A stretch of 64,000 bases of DNA from Auanema rhodensis (Eukaryota > Nematoda > Chromadorea > Rhabditida > Rhabditidae): NCBI GenBank assembly GCA_964057225.1, contig OZ059899.1, forward strand, positions 14,454,501 through 14,518,500, written 5' to 3'. The position numbers and the translations under genes are program-made. Below are positions 50,728-61,687 of this stretch, piece by piece; the first letter of the stretch is position 1; the number at the start of each line of letters is the position of its first letter. Below the pieces are notes generated by a model. That model did not search any database. It was given only the letters and a program-made list of their open reading frames with translations, and had not been told where the DNA came from.

Positions 50728-51381
50728 AAATACGTGTTAAACAATTGTATATATTGATAGCAAAGGATACAAACTTGCTGAAATGATTAAAATTTAATAA
50801 AAATATTTTTTATTTTCAGTTTATCGCAAATAGCGATTTATCTGTTTCATAGGCACATAAATATATCACTTTTTATTCAGCCTGTGACGTCATCATTCAT
50901 TTAATTTCTCGTTCGAATTTTTTTTTTTCAGTGAAACGGCTGAACAGAACGGTTGCATTCGAAAACTCCATTATCATTCTCTTATTTCATGATAGCTGTT
51001 TTTTTTTGTAACAAAGGGGTATGAAGTACAAGAGTGACCTAGGGATAGTTTGCGCTCTGTAGCTAATTTTCTTATCGTAATAAAGGTCGGGGTACGAATT
51101 TTGATGTCCCAACACGAACTACCGTAGTCTTTTTGGCACGCCTTTCATTTTTGGCAGGCCTAAACGTTTCTTTTAACTCTCGCGGGTATATTTCTTGAAT
51201 TTGATTTTGATTCTGAAGATTACTGTGATTGGAGAAGCAATCTGAATGGTTCTCTAATTGATTGATTTGTATTTGTGGCTCTTGCCTGGTCACCCAAGGG
51301 TGCTATTCATTTTCAAATCAGGTTGGTTTTTTCTTTCTAGCTATTTTCTTATTATGTATTATTAGCCTGCATATTTTCGAC
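50728..51381. other. Intergenic region with an open minus-strand frame
   Basis: Between CWF19L2 and the next same-strand gene. A minus-strand frame (51293-51072) is open for about 73 codons and ends VGTSKFVPRPLLR, with coding-like codon choice but no ATG. A TAG just upstream could be a splice acceptor (AATAG/CACCC). It is only a possible exon. Confidence 0.35.
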
Positions 51382-52007
51382 ATGTGTGATAACTGGGGAA
51401 GTGGTTCAGACTTTTTTGGGTCTCAGAAGACCCTCAGTGAGCTTGTTGATGGATTGTCAACCAAGAAAACGGAGGTACAATTCTTTTTTGGCTTCAATGT
51501 TCTAATTGTTTCTCTTCTAGATAACTGAAGTGGATACGTTTCCTCTAGCTCCATCTCAAGCAGATAATATCGGTGTTCAAGTAGTGCCATGTGTAATGTC
51601 ATCTAAGCATAGCGCTCCAAAAATCTTGAAGAAAAAGAGTACTATCAACAAGATTAACAAAGAGCCTAATCTGAAAAAGGTTACTTTCGAGGTTTGTAGC
51701 TTTTTCCCATTGCAATCTTATTCTGATTATTTGTAGGTAGAACAACTTCTTGCTCGAGAAAGTGTTGGTGCTGACAAAGAAGAAATTCGTGATCGTCTTG
51801 TGGTAATTTTTTTTTGTTTTGTTTTGTTTTATTTTCATTTTTTTATAGTTATCTCTTGGAGGCTTAGCATCTAAGGGTAAATCTATTAACTACAAGAAGT
51901 TCCGAGAGGAAAGAATCTTACAAAAAGCTGCAGCGAAAGCTGAAGCTTTGAACATTCACCAAATTCCTAATAAGGTGATTATGAAGAAGAAGCCTAAGAA
52001 AAAGTAG
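51382..52007 (+). CDS. Small basic protein, possibly C1orf131/DUF4602-like
   Basis: Four exons, 51382-51474, 51521-51691, 51737-51802, 51849-52007, encode 162 residues. It is Lys-rich and ends KVIMKKKPKKK, suggesting nuclear or nucleolar location. The stretch LGGLASKGKSINYKKFREER resembles the NYK-centred block of C1orf131 (DUF4602) proteins, linked to ribosomal small-subunit assembly; this match is weak. A splice acceptor precedes the ATG by 19 bases. The next gene, TRA2, begins 220 bases downstream on the same strand, so the two may be co-transcribed. Confidence 0.8.
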
Positions 52008-52226
52008 TTTTCTTATAGCTGGTTCTTTTTTTGTTTTTTTTTTGTCACGCTGGCGTGTAAATAAACGAGGAATAGGTTTCCTTTGTTTTAATTTGTACAG
52101 TTGCACTAATATGCTATAGATAATAAATCTTTTTTGTTTAAAATTATCCATGTTTCTCTTTCTGGTCTTGTACCTGACATATCTTTACCAAATATTGAAA
52201 CACAATGTATAACCTTTATGTCTAGA

Positions 52227-53579
52227 ATGCCTCGTTCTCGTTCAGTGAGCAGATCTCGAAGCCCATCTGTGGATAATAAGGTCGGTTTTGCTTCTTTTTC
52301 TTTGCGTTCGCGGTGGTTGTGTGTGCGTACTTGGCCCTTTAATTTTGACATTGCACACGATATACATATCAGATATGAATGATAATCGGATCAAGAACAA
52401 GACCTTTATTCTGACAAGAAAGAACAAGAAAGAAAATGGAGAAGATTATAACAGAAGACTTTAAACATAGAGAAGATTTTTAAGAAGTACAAGAATTCAC
52501 ATCGTTGGATATTTCAAGATCCCTATGTGAGACGGTGAGTGGCGTCTTCGCCACAGTAGTTGTCCTCTATTCTGGGGATTTTTAGGATGAAATTTAAAAT
52601 TGTTTCATTGCAATCTTTGAAAGTTACTGCTTTAGGGCCGAAACTCAGCCTCTCGTTCTCGCTCTCGAAGTAGATCAGCTTCTGTGTCGGCCAGACGAGA
52701 CCGGTCTCGTTCTCGATCTCGTTCGCCCTACAGATCTCCGTAAGTTTGATTTTTTGTTCGCAACTTTATTAAAAGTAACTTTTAGACCAAGAAGAAATAG
52801 GCGCAGCAGATCCCGCTCTCCCCGTTATCGTGGTGGAGGGGGTGGAAGAAAAGGAGGCGCATGGGCTTCAAATCGTAATAGAGAAAATCCAGATCCAAAC
52901 AAGTAAGCTTCTTCGTTTCTTAAAAACTTAAGCTGTTGTTTTTGCGTGTTCCAGTTGTGTTGGTATCTTCAATTTAAGTGTATATACAACAGAGAAAGAC
53001 TTACGCGACGTCTTTGGGAAATATGGAGAGATAGAAAAGGTTAGACCATAACTGATAAATGTTGTTATAACTATAAGTTTTTTTTACAGTGCGAGTTGGT
53101 CTATGACCATCCTACAGGACGTTCTCGTGGATTTGGGTTTATATATTTTGAGAGATTGGAGGATGCTACTGCTGCCAGGGATACATTGAACGGGACGGAA
53201 GTAGATGGGCAAAAGGTAACTTGGTCTATGAATATGAATTTATATTTTATTTCTTCAGATTCGTGTTGATTACTCTATCACTAGAAGAGCCCATACTCCT
53301 ACTCCAGGACAGTACATGGGCAGCTCCAGGGGAAGAAGACGAGAGTACGGTGATCACCGGTATACTATTAATCATATAATTTCACATAAAAATAATTTCT
53401 TTAGTGGTAAGCGTGATTCGTATAGAGATGGCTATAAGGATTCATATAGAAGAAGAAGCCCATCGCCACGTCGCAGGTAATTTTTCTTCTGTTTATAATA
53501 TTTTAACATAACAAACTTCAGCAGACGTTCTCCTTCTCCGAGATATGACCGCAGACGTAGCCGCTCCCGTTCATATTAA
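52227..53579 (+). CDS. Transformer-2 (TRA2) SR-family splicing factor
   Basis: Eight exons encode 238 residues: 52227-52280, 52636-52739, 52786-52902, 52955-53039, 53090-53215, 53259-53359, 53405-53476, 53522-53579. An N-terminal RS region ([23 protein letters not shown]) is followed by an RRM (about 92-166) with RNP2 VGIFNL and RNP1 RGFGFIYF, a linker, and a second RS region ending [11 protein letters not shown]1-RRM-RS2 is the diagnostic TRA2 layout. TRA2 binds GAA-rich RNA and promotes inclusion of nearby exons. Intron 1 (52281-52635) is the longest and holds a GAA-rich candidate poison exon, described separately. The ATG follows GTCTAG by one base. Confidence 0.95.
52373..52534 (+). promoter_or_regulatory. 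Candidate TRA2 autoregulatory poison exon
   Basis: Inside TRA2 intron 1, a 162-base segment lies between an AG acceptor (CATATCAG, ending 52372) and a strong donor (GACG/GTGAGT). If included after exon 1 (phase 0), the second codon is TGA, so the transcript would be truncated. The segment carries about ten AGAA motifs, the known TRA2 binding sequence, concentrated at 52393-52495. Vertebrate TRA2B controls its own level through just such a GAA-rich exon. The role here is inferred from position and sequence. Confidence 0.6.
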
Positions 53580-53720
53580 TTACTTGTTTTTTTTTCTTTT
53601 TGTTTCCATTACTTTGTTACCCTATTCCATGTTAATTGCTGTAGTTCTAAATGGTCTCAATAAACCGCGTGTTGCTTTATCTATTTACAATTTATACAAA
53701 AAGAGGCTACAGGTCAAAGA

Positions 53721-54455
53721 TCATGTATTCGGTAATTTCCTGTACACTTCGATGAAAATTTCTGGAACTCCTGTCTCCTGCTCTTGTTCCATCTTCAATA
53801 GTTTTCTTCTGTACTTCTCCTGTCGTTGCCAAATAAGGTCTCTGAATTGGATCATTAAAAGAAATGGAAAAGATCCCTACCTTCTTAACATAGCTTTTTC
53901 TTCACGTTCCAACTTTTCGTGCCGTTTTATATATAGATCAGAGCTTGTTTTTTCCTCGCAATGTTTTGTTCCACGCAGGGGGCATAGAGGTTCCATCTAA
54001 AACAAATCCGAAAAAGTCAGAGAAAAATGATTATGTCATACGATCCGAAACTTCGGCACTTGTACTTCTTCATGTTTCACCACCAAATCGGGATTTTCAA
54101 ACATTATCTCAAAATAAAATCGCGATTATTAATGGTTATAATTAAAAACCTTATTCGGGCAAATAGTGTGTTCCACTGATGTGTCAACGTTTTCCTTTTG
54201 AGAAGGTGATTTGTTGTTACTTCGAAGAGGACGCATAATTTTATTCTGTAAAGTACAAGTAAATGTTGGGAAGAAAGTTATGAAAACAACCTCAGATTTG
54301 AGTCCACACCCTTGATTAGGAGAGTTGAATGCTTCCAAAACACCTTTCGTTGTAGTTAATTTGCCTTTTTTATGCTGTCTGGTTTTTTTGTCATTTTCTT
54401 TGATTATCCTATTTTCTTCTATTTTTTTAACTTTTTTTCTGCGACCTAGTGGCAT
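53721..54455 (-). CDS. MSL1-like PEHE-domain protein
   Basis: Five exons, 54455-54291, 54245-54150, 54107-54042, 53996-53881, 53841-53721, encode 187 residues. The N-terminal half is basic (MPLGRRKKVKKIEENRIIKE). The C-terminal half resembles the PEHE domain of MSL1/KANSL1: VQVPKFRI, then TSSDLYIKRHEKLEREEKAM and RRDLIWQRQEKYRRKLLKME. In other animals this domain binds the MOF acetyltransferase that acetylates histone H4 K16. The protein is far shorter than human MSL1 (about 614). The start follows TTTTAG by 20 bases; exon 3 uses a GAG acceptor. It converges with TRA2, stops 142 bases apart. Identity rests on motif resemblance only. Confidence 0.7.
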
Positions 54456-55094
54456 TTTACCAGTAGCAAGAAATTCTAAAATAGGAAAATAGACGAAAAA
54501 GGTAAATTTCAATTGCAATATAGATAAAATTCAAAAAGGAAATTGAGATAAGACTTGTCTTCGTAATGATTTTAAAACCTTCTAGAACAGTTTTAATGAG
54601 ATGATAGCAAGAATGAACGAATTCACATGAATTGCTTACTAAAACTTCAAAGATTCTCCTTGAAACAGAAAAATTGTGGTGTTTCAGTTTGAAAAATCAG
54701 GCGTGACAATTTGTGTCAGCACTTTTCTGACGCCATGAAAAAGCTCGACGCTGGCAAATGTGCTTCGCGACGGAAATGGCATATTACGTACTATGCTTTT
54801 GAAATGAATATATTAGTTACTTAATTATTTATAAATTTTTTACTTTGTAATTAAATTTATTTGTATGAGCATTATAACTGGGATAATATTCAACAATATA
54901 TTTGAAAATTGGAAAGCTGATAGGGTGCCTAATAGGGAATCGACAGTGTGTGAAAAACATATATAGTTGTTTAATTAATTTAAGTGTAAAACTCGTATAA
55001 AATATATAATTACTTTAATAGAAATGTTCAAGTTTAATAATTTACATGTATAATTTAAAAAAATTTTTCTTCATCAAAGACATTTGGGGGTGAT
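54456..55094. other. Intergenic stretch
   Basis: AT-rich sequence upstream of the MSL1-like gene and downstream of the WH2 gene, both on the minus strand. A minus-strand ATG near 54743 opens only a six-codon frame and does not splice in frame to the MSL1-like exon. Nothing else is supported. Confidence 0.45.
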
Positions 55095-58000
55095 TTATGC
55101 TGACACTTTCTTTAAAGAACTAAGTCCACCGGCTTTTCGAATTTCTGCCATTAAACTTCCAACTAAATCCGAAGGCATAGGAGCCTGCTTTTCCACCTAA
55201 ACAATTGATTAATTTCTGTTTTTTTTAATTTTCAAATACTGGACTGGTTTTCTTAAGGATTGCTTTCTGATTGATCAAATCTCGTGAATTGATAAGTGGC
55301 GGAGCAACAGGAGGCGATGGTGGAACATTGTTATTATTAGATATGCTAGGTAGCCGCTTCGTGTTTGACGTGCTGAAATTTAAAAAATGAATTCTGGTTA
55401 TTTTCGTGACGTGACATCTTTTTTTTAAAACGTATGTTGCTCGATAAAGCGAATTTCATTTTTGTATTGTAATTGGCGTTAACCCGGTTGGTCATGAGAT
55501 TTGTCTCATGGCTACTGTTATCAATCATGTTCAATTAAGTTCTAGGTAATTTTTTTTCTTTTTGAATGTAGGTTCACCTCGGCGATGACAGTAGATTACT
55601 GGGAGGAGGAGGTGGTGGCGGTGGAACTACTGTAGTAGGGGTAGTAGTTAGAGATGGCGGTGGAGGGGGAGCTGCAGGAATGCTCGAAACCGGTGTGTTA
55701 GGTGCACTCTTTGACGTAGATGGAGACTGAAAAATAAAGTTTTAAATAAAATATTTCTCTTTTCACTGTTGCTTACCGTGTCTAAAACACGACCTAATGC
55801 GATTCCGCTTCTTTCTTTTGGAGCTCCAACAGAACGCAACACTGGGAAGTTGTTAGTTATTTCCGCTTCTAATGTCGTAGGCTTGGGAGAAATCGGGGTG
55901 TCGTAGCTCTTTCTTGATGGAAGAGTTTTAGCTTTTTCAGCTGGAATCAATTTCTTTGGCTTTCTTATTGGAGAGTTGAGTGGAGAGTTTGTAACTTGTG
56001 CTTCATTTGAAGTTATAACAGCACTCTTCAATATAACAGTCGAAACCGGCTCCTCAGTGTTGGCAGCAGGTGCGTTCAAATTTTTACGAACAAATTTGTT
56101 ATTATTCTTTTCGTTTGAGTTGATAAGATTACTATTTCCGCTGGTATTATAATGTGGTGACGATTTTGCAGTTGTTAACGTCTTAGATATTGTTGGGGAA
56201 CTTTTTGCCACTACTGATCTTCCAATCTCAATCGTCGTACCAGTGGCGTCAGTTCGAATGATATCAGATTTTTTTGTTTCTGGTTTTCTTTCCATAGAAA
56301 CGCGTTTGTCCACAGTGTTCACAGTTGTGACGACTGGTGACGTATCCTTGACGGGCGTTTTGGCAGCAACACTTGTACTGTTTGGTGTGGCATATGACGG
56401 TGTCGGGGAATCAAAGTATCGCAAACCGGTGATTGTTGGACTATCCTTGAGAGTGAAAGCTGATGGACGATTTACAACACTCGCGTTATCCGGCAAACGA
56501 GGGGTTGGAAGCTTCTGCGTCACGTGTGGCAGTTTAGGGCTGCTCATCTTGTTCGGAGGATGTCTGACTCTATCTTCAACACTAACTGAGTTAACAACGA
56601 CTTGGCTGCTCCATCGAGTCATATGAGGAATCGGTGTACTGGGAACAGGAGGAGGAATAGGTGATGTAGCTTTCGACGTAATTGTGGGTGACTTCATATT
56701 CATTGGAGAACGATGTACATGGTAAGTCGCCTTCGTAATATTTTCTTTTTTTGAAGTGGATGTGGTTATGACAGTCGAATTTGGTGGAACTCTAGGTGAA
56801 GAGGGCGAAAGCCTTGGTTTCGGGCTAGATTTGCCTTGTGCTTCCTTATAAGATCCTGTTTCTGACTTTGGTGAGACAGGCGAAGGAGAAGGTAATGACG
56901 ACATTGAAATGCGTTTAAGCTCCTGCTCTTTTCGCATGAGATCTCTAGCATCCTAAACGTATAATTTGAAATCTAGACTTGAATTTATGTCTCTTACCTC
57001 AGCAATACGATCTATAGCTTTCTGTTTCTCATCGCTTGACTTTCGTTGCGGCTTTGTTGTTCGGATGACGTTTGAATTAATATCAAGTGTTGATGTTTTT
57101 GATATTGGAGATCTATTCGAAAGCTTGGGTGAATTACCCTTTACAACACCTGAATCAGCGCTATCTTCAGAAGCTGCTGGTGAAATCGAAGAAGATTTTG
57201 GTGTTACAGGTCTAAGAATAAGATTTTGAAAAACACGAACAAAAACCATCGTTAACGTACCTTGAAGTTCCAGGGGAAGAAAAGGGTGAAGGTGACAACG
57301 GTTTCACCATATTAATGCTTTGTTGACCGGCTACTATCGTTAACGGTGTTCTAATTGGAGCAGGGACTCTGAAGTTTTGTCATTTTTAAAACATCAAGCA
57401 TGAAGCTGTACGTCAAACCTTGGTTGGAAGAGATCAGGTGCTAATGATGGACGTTTCTTCCTGTCAATTGTCTTTAATGACATTGTGTCATTAGTATACA
57501 GGCCACTTTCTCTAACAAGACTCATTACTTCATCATGATCTCTATAAAGCTCAACCTAAACTAATGATTTGTAAGAATAATTCTAAAAACTGGTCTTGCC
57601 TGTAGCTTTTTGACCTCTTCTGTTTCACCTGAAATTGATTTCAAGGCTTTCCATCTACTGAATTTAGCAGCTAGAGCTTCGTACTTGTTCTCAAGAATGA
57701 TTTCTTCTTTTGATCTAGAAATAGCCTTAGGCGATTCTTTTGGACCCATAGTTTGCTTTTGCTGCTTGTTAACATTATCCGATAGTCTGGGTTTAACGGG
57801 TTCCGATACAACTGATGAAATATCAGCAGCCTTTCTAGACGGTTTAGCAGGCTGTTTAGGCTGTGGTACAACGGGTGAAGATAAAGCTTGCCCTGCCGTT
57901 ACAGGTGATACTGGTGCAGCAGATGATGTAGCATGGACTGAAACTGTTGGCGGTGTTGGAGCTGAAAACAAATGAACCATATGCTATGTGCATTAGCTGT

Positions 58001-61000
58001 TTACCAGCTCGCTTTTTGGATGTTGAAACAACACTATCATTCTCGAATACGGACGGTGGCAACGGAGCTCTTTGTTTCGGACGACCATCATATCGCGTGA
58101 CGGAAATTGATTTCAACCTATAGAACAAATAATAATGATAATAAAAAAGAAAATGATGTACTTGTAATCATCGCTAAGTTGAAAATTCGATTGCCGCTCA
58201 ATGTGTGGGACATCGGAAATAGGTTCGGGCGACAGTGCTGATGATGATCTAATGGTGCCATGAGGAGAATAGTGAATAACACCAGCTTGTATCATAGCCG
58301 AAGCAGAGATGTTCGAAGAGTTAGAGCAGCTGGTAGTTGAACGATCTCTAGCCTGCAAATAGATATGATCAGCGTTTTATTAGCACAATGACATGGCATT
58401 GTTGTGATGTAGTTAAGCCATTTATATATAAAAATATAATAAAATGAAATGAAAATTGAAAAGAAAAGGAAAAGCAACAAAAAAATGAAAGAAAAGTGAA
58501 AGAGCCGATGGGTTTGATCGATTTCTACTGACCAGGAGATCGGTGACGGCTCGAAAAGCTGACAAGCTGTGTCTATCCTGTCAACGCAAATCTCCCTTTT
58601 GTGGCGGCAGCGTTGCAAAAAAAATTTTTTTCAGCTTACCACTTCTTCATCGTTCACAACGTCTTGTACGGGATTCAAGTCTGCCTCGAATTTCGTATTG
58701 TCAGAAACAATTTTTAGAGGCTCGGCTTTCATTTCTCGTTGTTTGGAAATTACTTCAGGAGCATGTTGTGACTGTTTTATCTCCGTTGGTTTCCTGCTAC
58801 TCTTCTCTCCATTCACATCAACAGCTGAAATCATTTGTGTTTATAGTTAGTTAGTATCATCACATGATCTTACCTCTTTCCTCGTATGGCTGATCAATCA
58901 AAGGAGGTGGGGGTGCTACTTTGGGCTTTTTCTTTTTTGCGTTTTGCGTTTTTGAATCTGTCGTTTTGGTTTTGCCTGATTGATTGGAAGTTGAGGATTC
59001 GATGAGCGCAGGCTCTTCCTTAGTAGGCTGATCAATCTGTTCTTCTGATACAATAGTGCTACGGTACGAAATAGGCGTAGAAGGTATAATGCTATTGATC
59101 TCAGATAAACTGAAATAAATAGAATTGAAGAATGACGTTTCTTGATTGAAATTAAAAGAATGAAGAAACAGAGGGGTAGTTCTCTGAATATATATCACAA
59201 TGAAACGGATTTCATGACACGGCTCATAACGATGGGAAAGGTTGATGACAAACTACTTCTGCCTGGGAATCTCACGTCGTTACGTTAAGTTTAACGGTAA
59301 GAACGTCAACGCAAATAGCCTCAGTTAATTTATAACATAATAATAATTAGTATAGTTAGTATAGTTAATAAGATATATGGAATTAGTAATACATATAATG
59401 ATTTTCAATGTAATGCGTTCTAACTCTATACTACTACAAGTTGACATACGATATTGAAAAGACTGTATAAGAGCTTATTCTATACTTCTCTCTTTAATCT
59501 ATACTGATGCCATATTAGTTGTAGTATATGGATAAGAAGTCAGAATATACACACCATCGTTGTGTCTGTTATCTCTTCCAAGTGCTAGATGTCTCATAAG
59601 AGTCTCAACATTTCTCAGAATGTCAGATAGATGGTCCTTTATAAGCGAGGCAACACTTTGGTATTTACCTTTAGATGAAGAGAACTGACACGGTTGTCCT
59701 GTGTGAACTCAAACATAACTCTACGTCAAATATTCGCAGATTTTAATGGTTTGTCCATATAAACAAATGCATAATCTCAGGGTTATTATAGGTTTTTCAA
59801 GTTTTATTGAACAGAATATATTTCTTTGGAATTTCAAGCTCAAGTTTTATTGACAATAATATGATTAATCAACCACATTTTTTCATGGAAATGATAAGAA
59901 GAAAAAGAATATTATGATATAATGATATGATTGAGTTTCATAATCATGCGATGACGCTCTACTTTTCACAAGCATTGTTGAAGCTTTATATTTAAGGTGC
60001 AAAACCCTAGTAAACATAACGGTTTTCAGGGGGTTCTTGGTCAAAATTTGAACGAAAATATAGAAGAATTGACACGTGAGCACGTGAAAGGACATATTTG
60101 CTGTTCGTATTGAAGAGGAAAAAATGTTTTTGTGAACAGTAAAAGAATATAAAAGAAAATGCAGAAAGAGAGAAGAGGATTTGTGAATTGTTCAGTGGAG
60201 TGAAAGAAGAACTTTCATAACGTAAAAGTGTTGGATGAGTTGACAACTAAGCAATTAACTCAGTTTTGATGTTGATGGTCGCACACTGATGTAACCTGAA
60301 GCCTACAAATAGTCGTCAACTAGCTTGCTACTTCGACTTTGTACAGTAAACACACAACAAAATCAGACAATTCAACATGATAGAATGCAAGATTGTTCTT
60401 GTAATTATCAGTAATAAGAAGAAAATTGGTTAGGTGGTGTGCATTACGATAACAGGTCGAGTATGATGTTGATTTTTACGTTGACATTGGAAATATAAAA
60501 TGAAAATAGAGGATGAGGGAGACTAATCATGATGTATACAAGGGAAAGTTGAAGAATCTGTCGAATATGCGATCTGAATCGGATTCTGAATCTCAAACAA
60601 TCGTCCTCTAACCCTCGCGTATAGGAATCATTTACATAAAGCGAAGTAGAAAACCGTTATATATTGAATATATGTATATCCATTAGTGTTAACTATATGT
60701 ATAGTGACACTTGAATCAAATTACACTGACAGATGAGAAATCGTTGATCTTTTCAAGTTTTATGAAAATGCTAAAGCTTTTATAAAAATGCCACAAAATC
60801 TATTATTATATGTTATAATTCTATTTTTGATAGCAGAAAACTGTGGGTATAGCTTAGCAATTTACATTATTCAGTCATGTGTCAGCTGTTTCGATTTTTT
60901 TTGGTTTGCCGCTCAGACCAATTTTAAACATTTTCAGCTGAGTTGAAGTCATCCAAAAAGGAAACAGGACACAATAGGAAGCTATATAAATCCGGGCGTC

Positions 61001-61687
61001 TGTATAGCTATTTGAGAAGTGACATACAGACTAGCATACAACGGTTGCGAGATTGAGGACAAATCGCTGTAGTTTGATGCTGGCGGTATGAGAAGGAAGA
61101 GAGGAAAATTCGGAGGGATAACAACGATGATGTCGCTCTCTGTTTGGATGTCAACTCATACGCGATTGAGGATATATTGAAAGCGGACAAGATGATGATG
61201 AAGAAGGAAGCTTATAAAAATAAAAAATTAAATTCTCTATATATCTCTCTCTCTTTATGTTTTCCGCTCTTTCTATATTTCAGTATGAATATATACGGAC
61301 CTGTTCTCGACCATTTTGTTGTCAGCTGTAACGGGCTGTGGAGCTTTCGACTGACTGTTCTCTGTATCTAGCTCTGCTGATGCTGGTTCCTTCGACTTCT
61401 AAAAACGGAATAAGACGGCTTGTTCCATATTTGCTTAGCAACATGTAAAAGTTTTTTTTCTTTTAGAAACTGTATGGATACATAAACAGATGAAGCTATT
61501 ACAAACAATATGCTTACAGTATGGATCAACCATCACGAAAAACATGCAGAAAGTGTTTTTGAAACTTTTCAATTCGTTATTGTTACTTTAATAGATAAGA
61601 GTACATGAAATTTGGTGAAAAAATTTAAAAATAACTTACTCCTCTTCGAAAAAGGGAAGAAAGTATTCCATTTTTCTTCTTGGCCAT
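55095..61687 (-). CDS. Large Pro/Ser-rich protein with C-terminal WH2 motif
   Basis: Fourteen exons close to 1083 residues: 61687-61640, 61398-61301, 59109-58874, 58824-58640, 58352-58162, 58117-58005, 57961-57600, 57555-57419, 57368-57261, 57211-56998, 56952-55777, 55726-55578, 55372-55240, 55196-55095. The N-terminus is basic (MAKKKNGILSSLFRRGKSKE). Most of the chain is Ser/Pro/Thr/Lys-rich and probably disordered, interrupted by short helical blocks (EEIILENKYEALAAKFSRWK; EVKKLQVELYRDHDEVMSLV). Near the end come two polyproline runs and SLMAEIRKAGGLSSLKKV, which matches the WH2 actin-binding motif as in Cobl-type proteins. An actin-scaffold role is inferred. Intron 7 has a GC donor (CAG/GCAAGA). 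Intron 2 is 2.2 kb. Orthologue not identified. Confidence 0.85.

Noticed and set aside
53545-54000. 151-codon plus-strand frame
   Set aside because: It lies antisense to the spliced exons of the MSL1-like gene, which fit far better.
56243-56626. Long plus-strand frames opposite the WH2 gene (also 56966-57229, 57610-57975)
   Set aside because: Antisense shadows of Ser/Pro-rich exons, whose codon bias leaves the other strand open.
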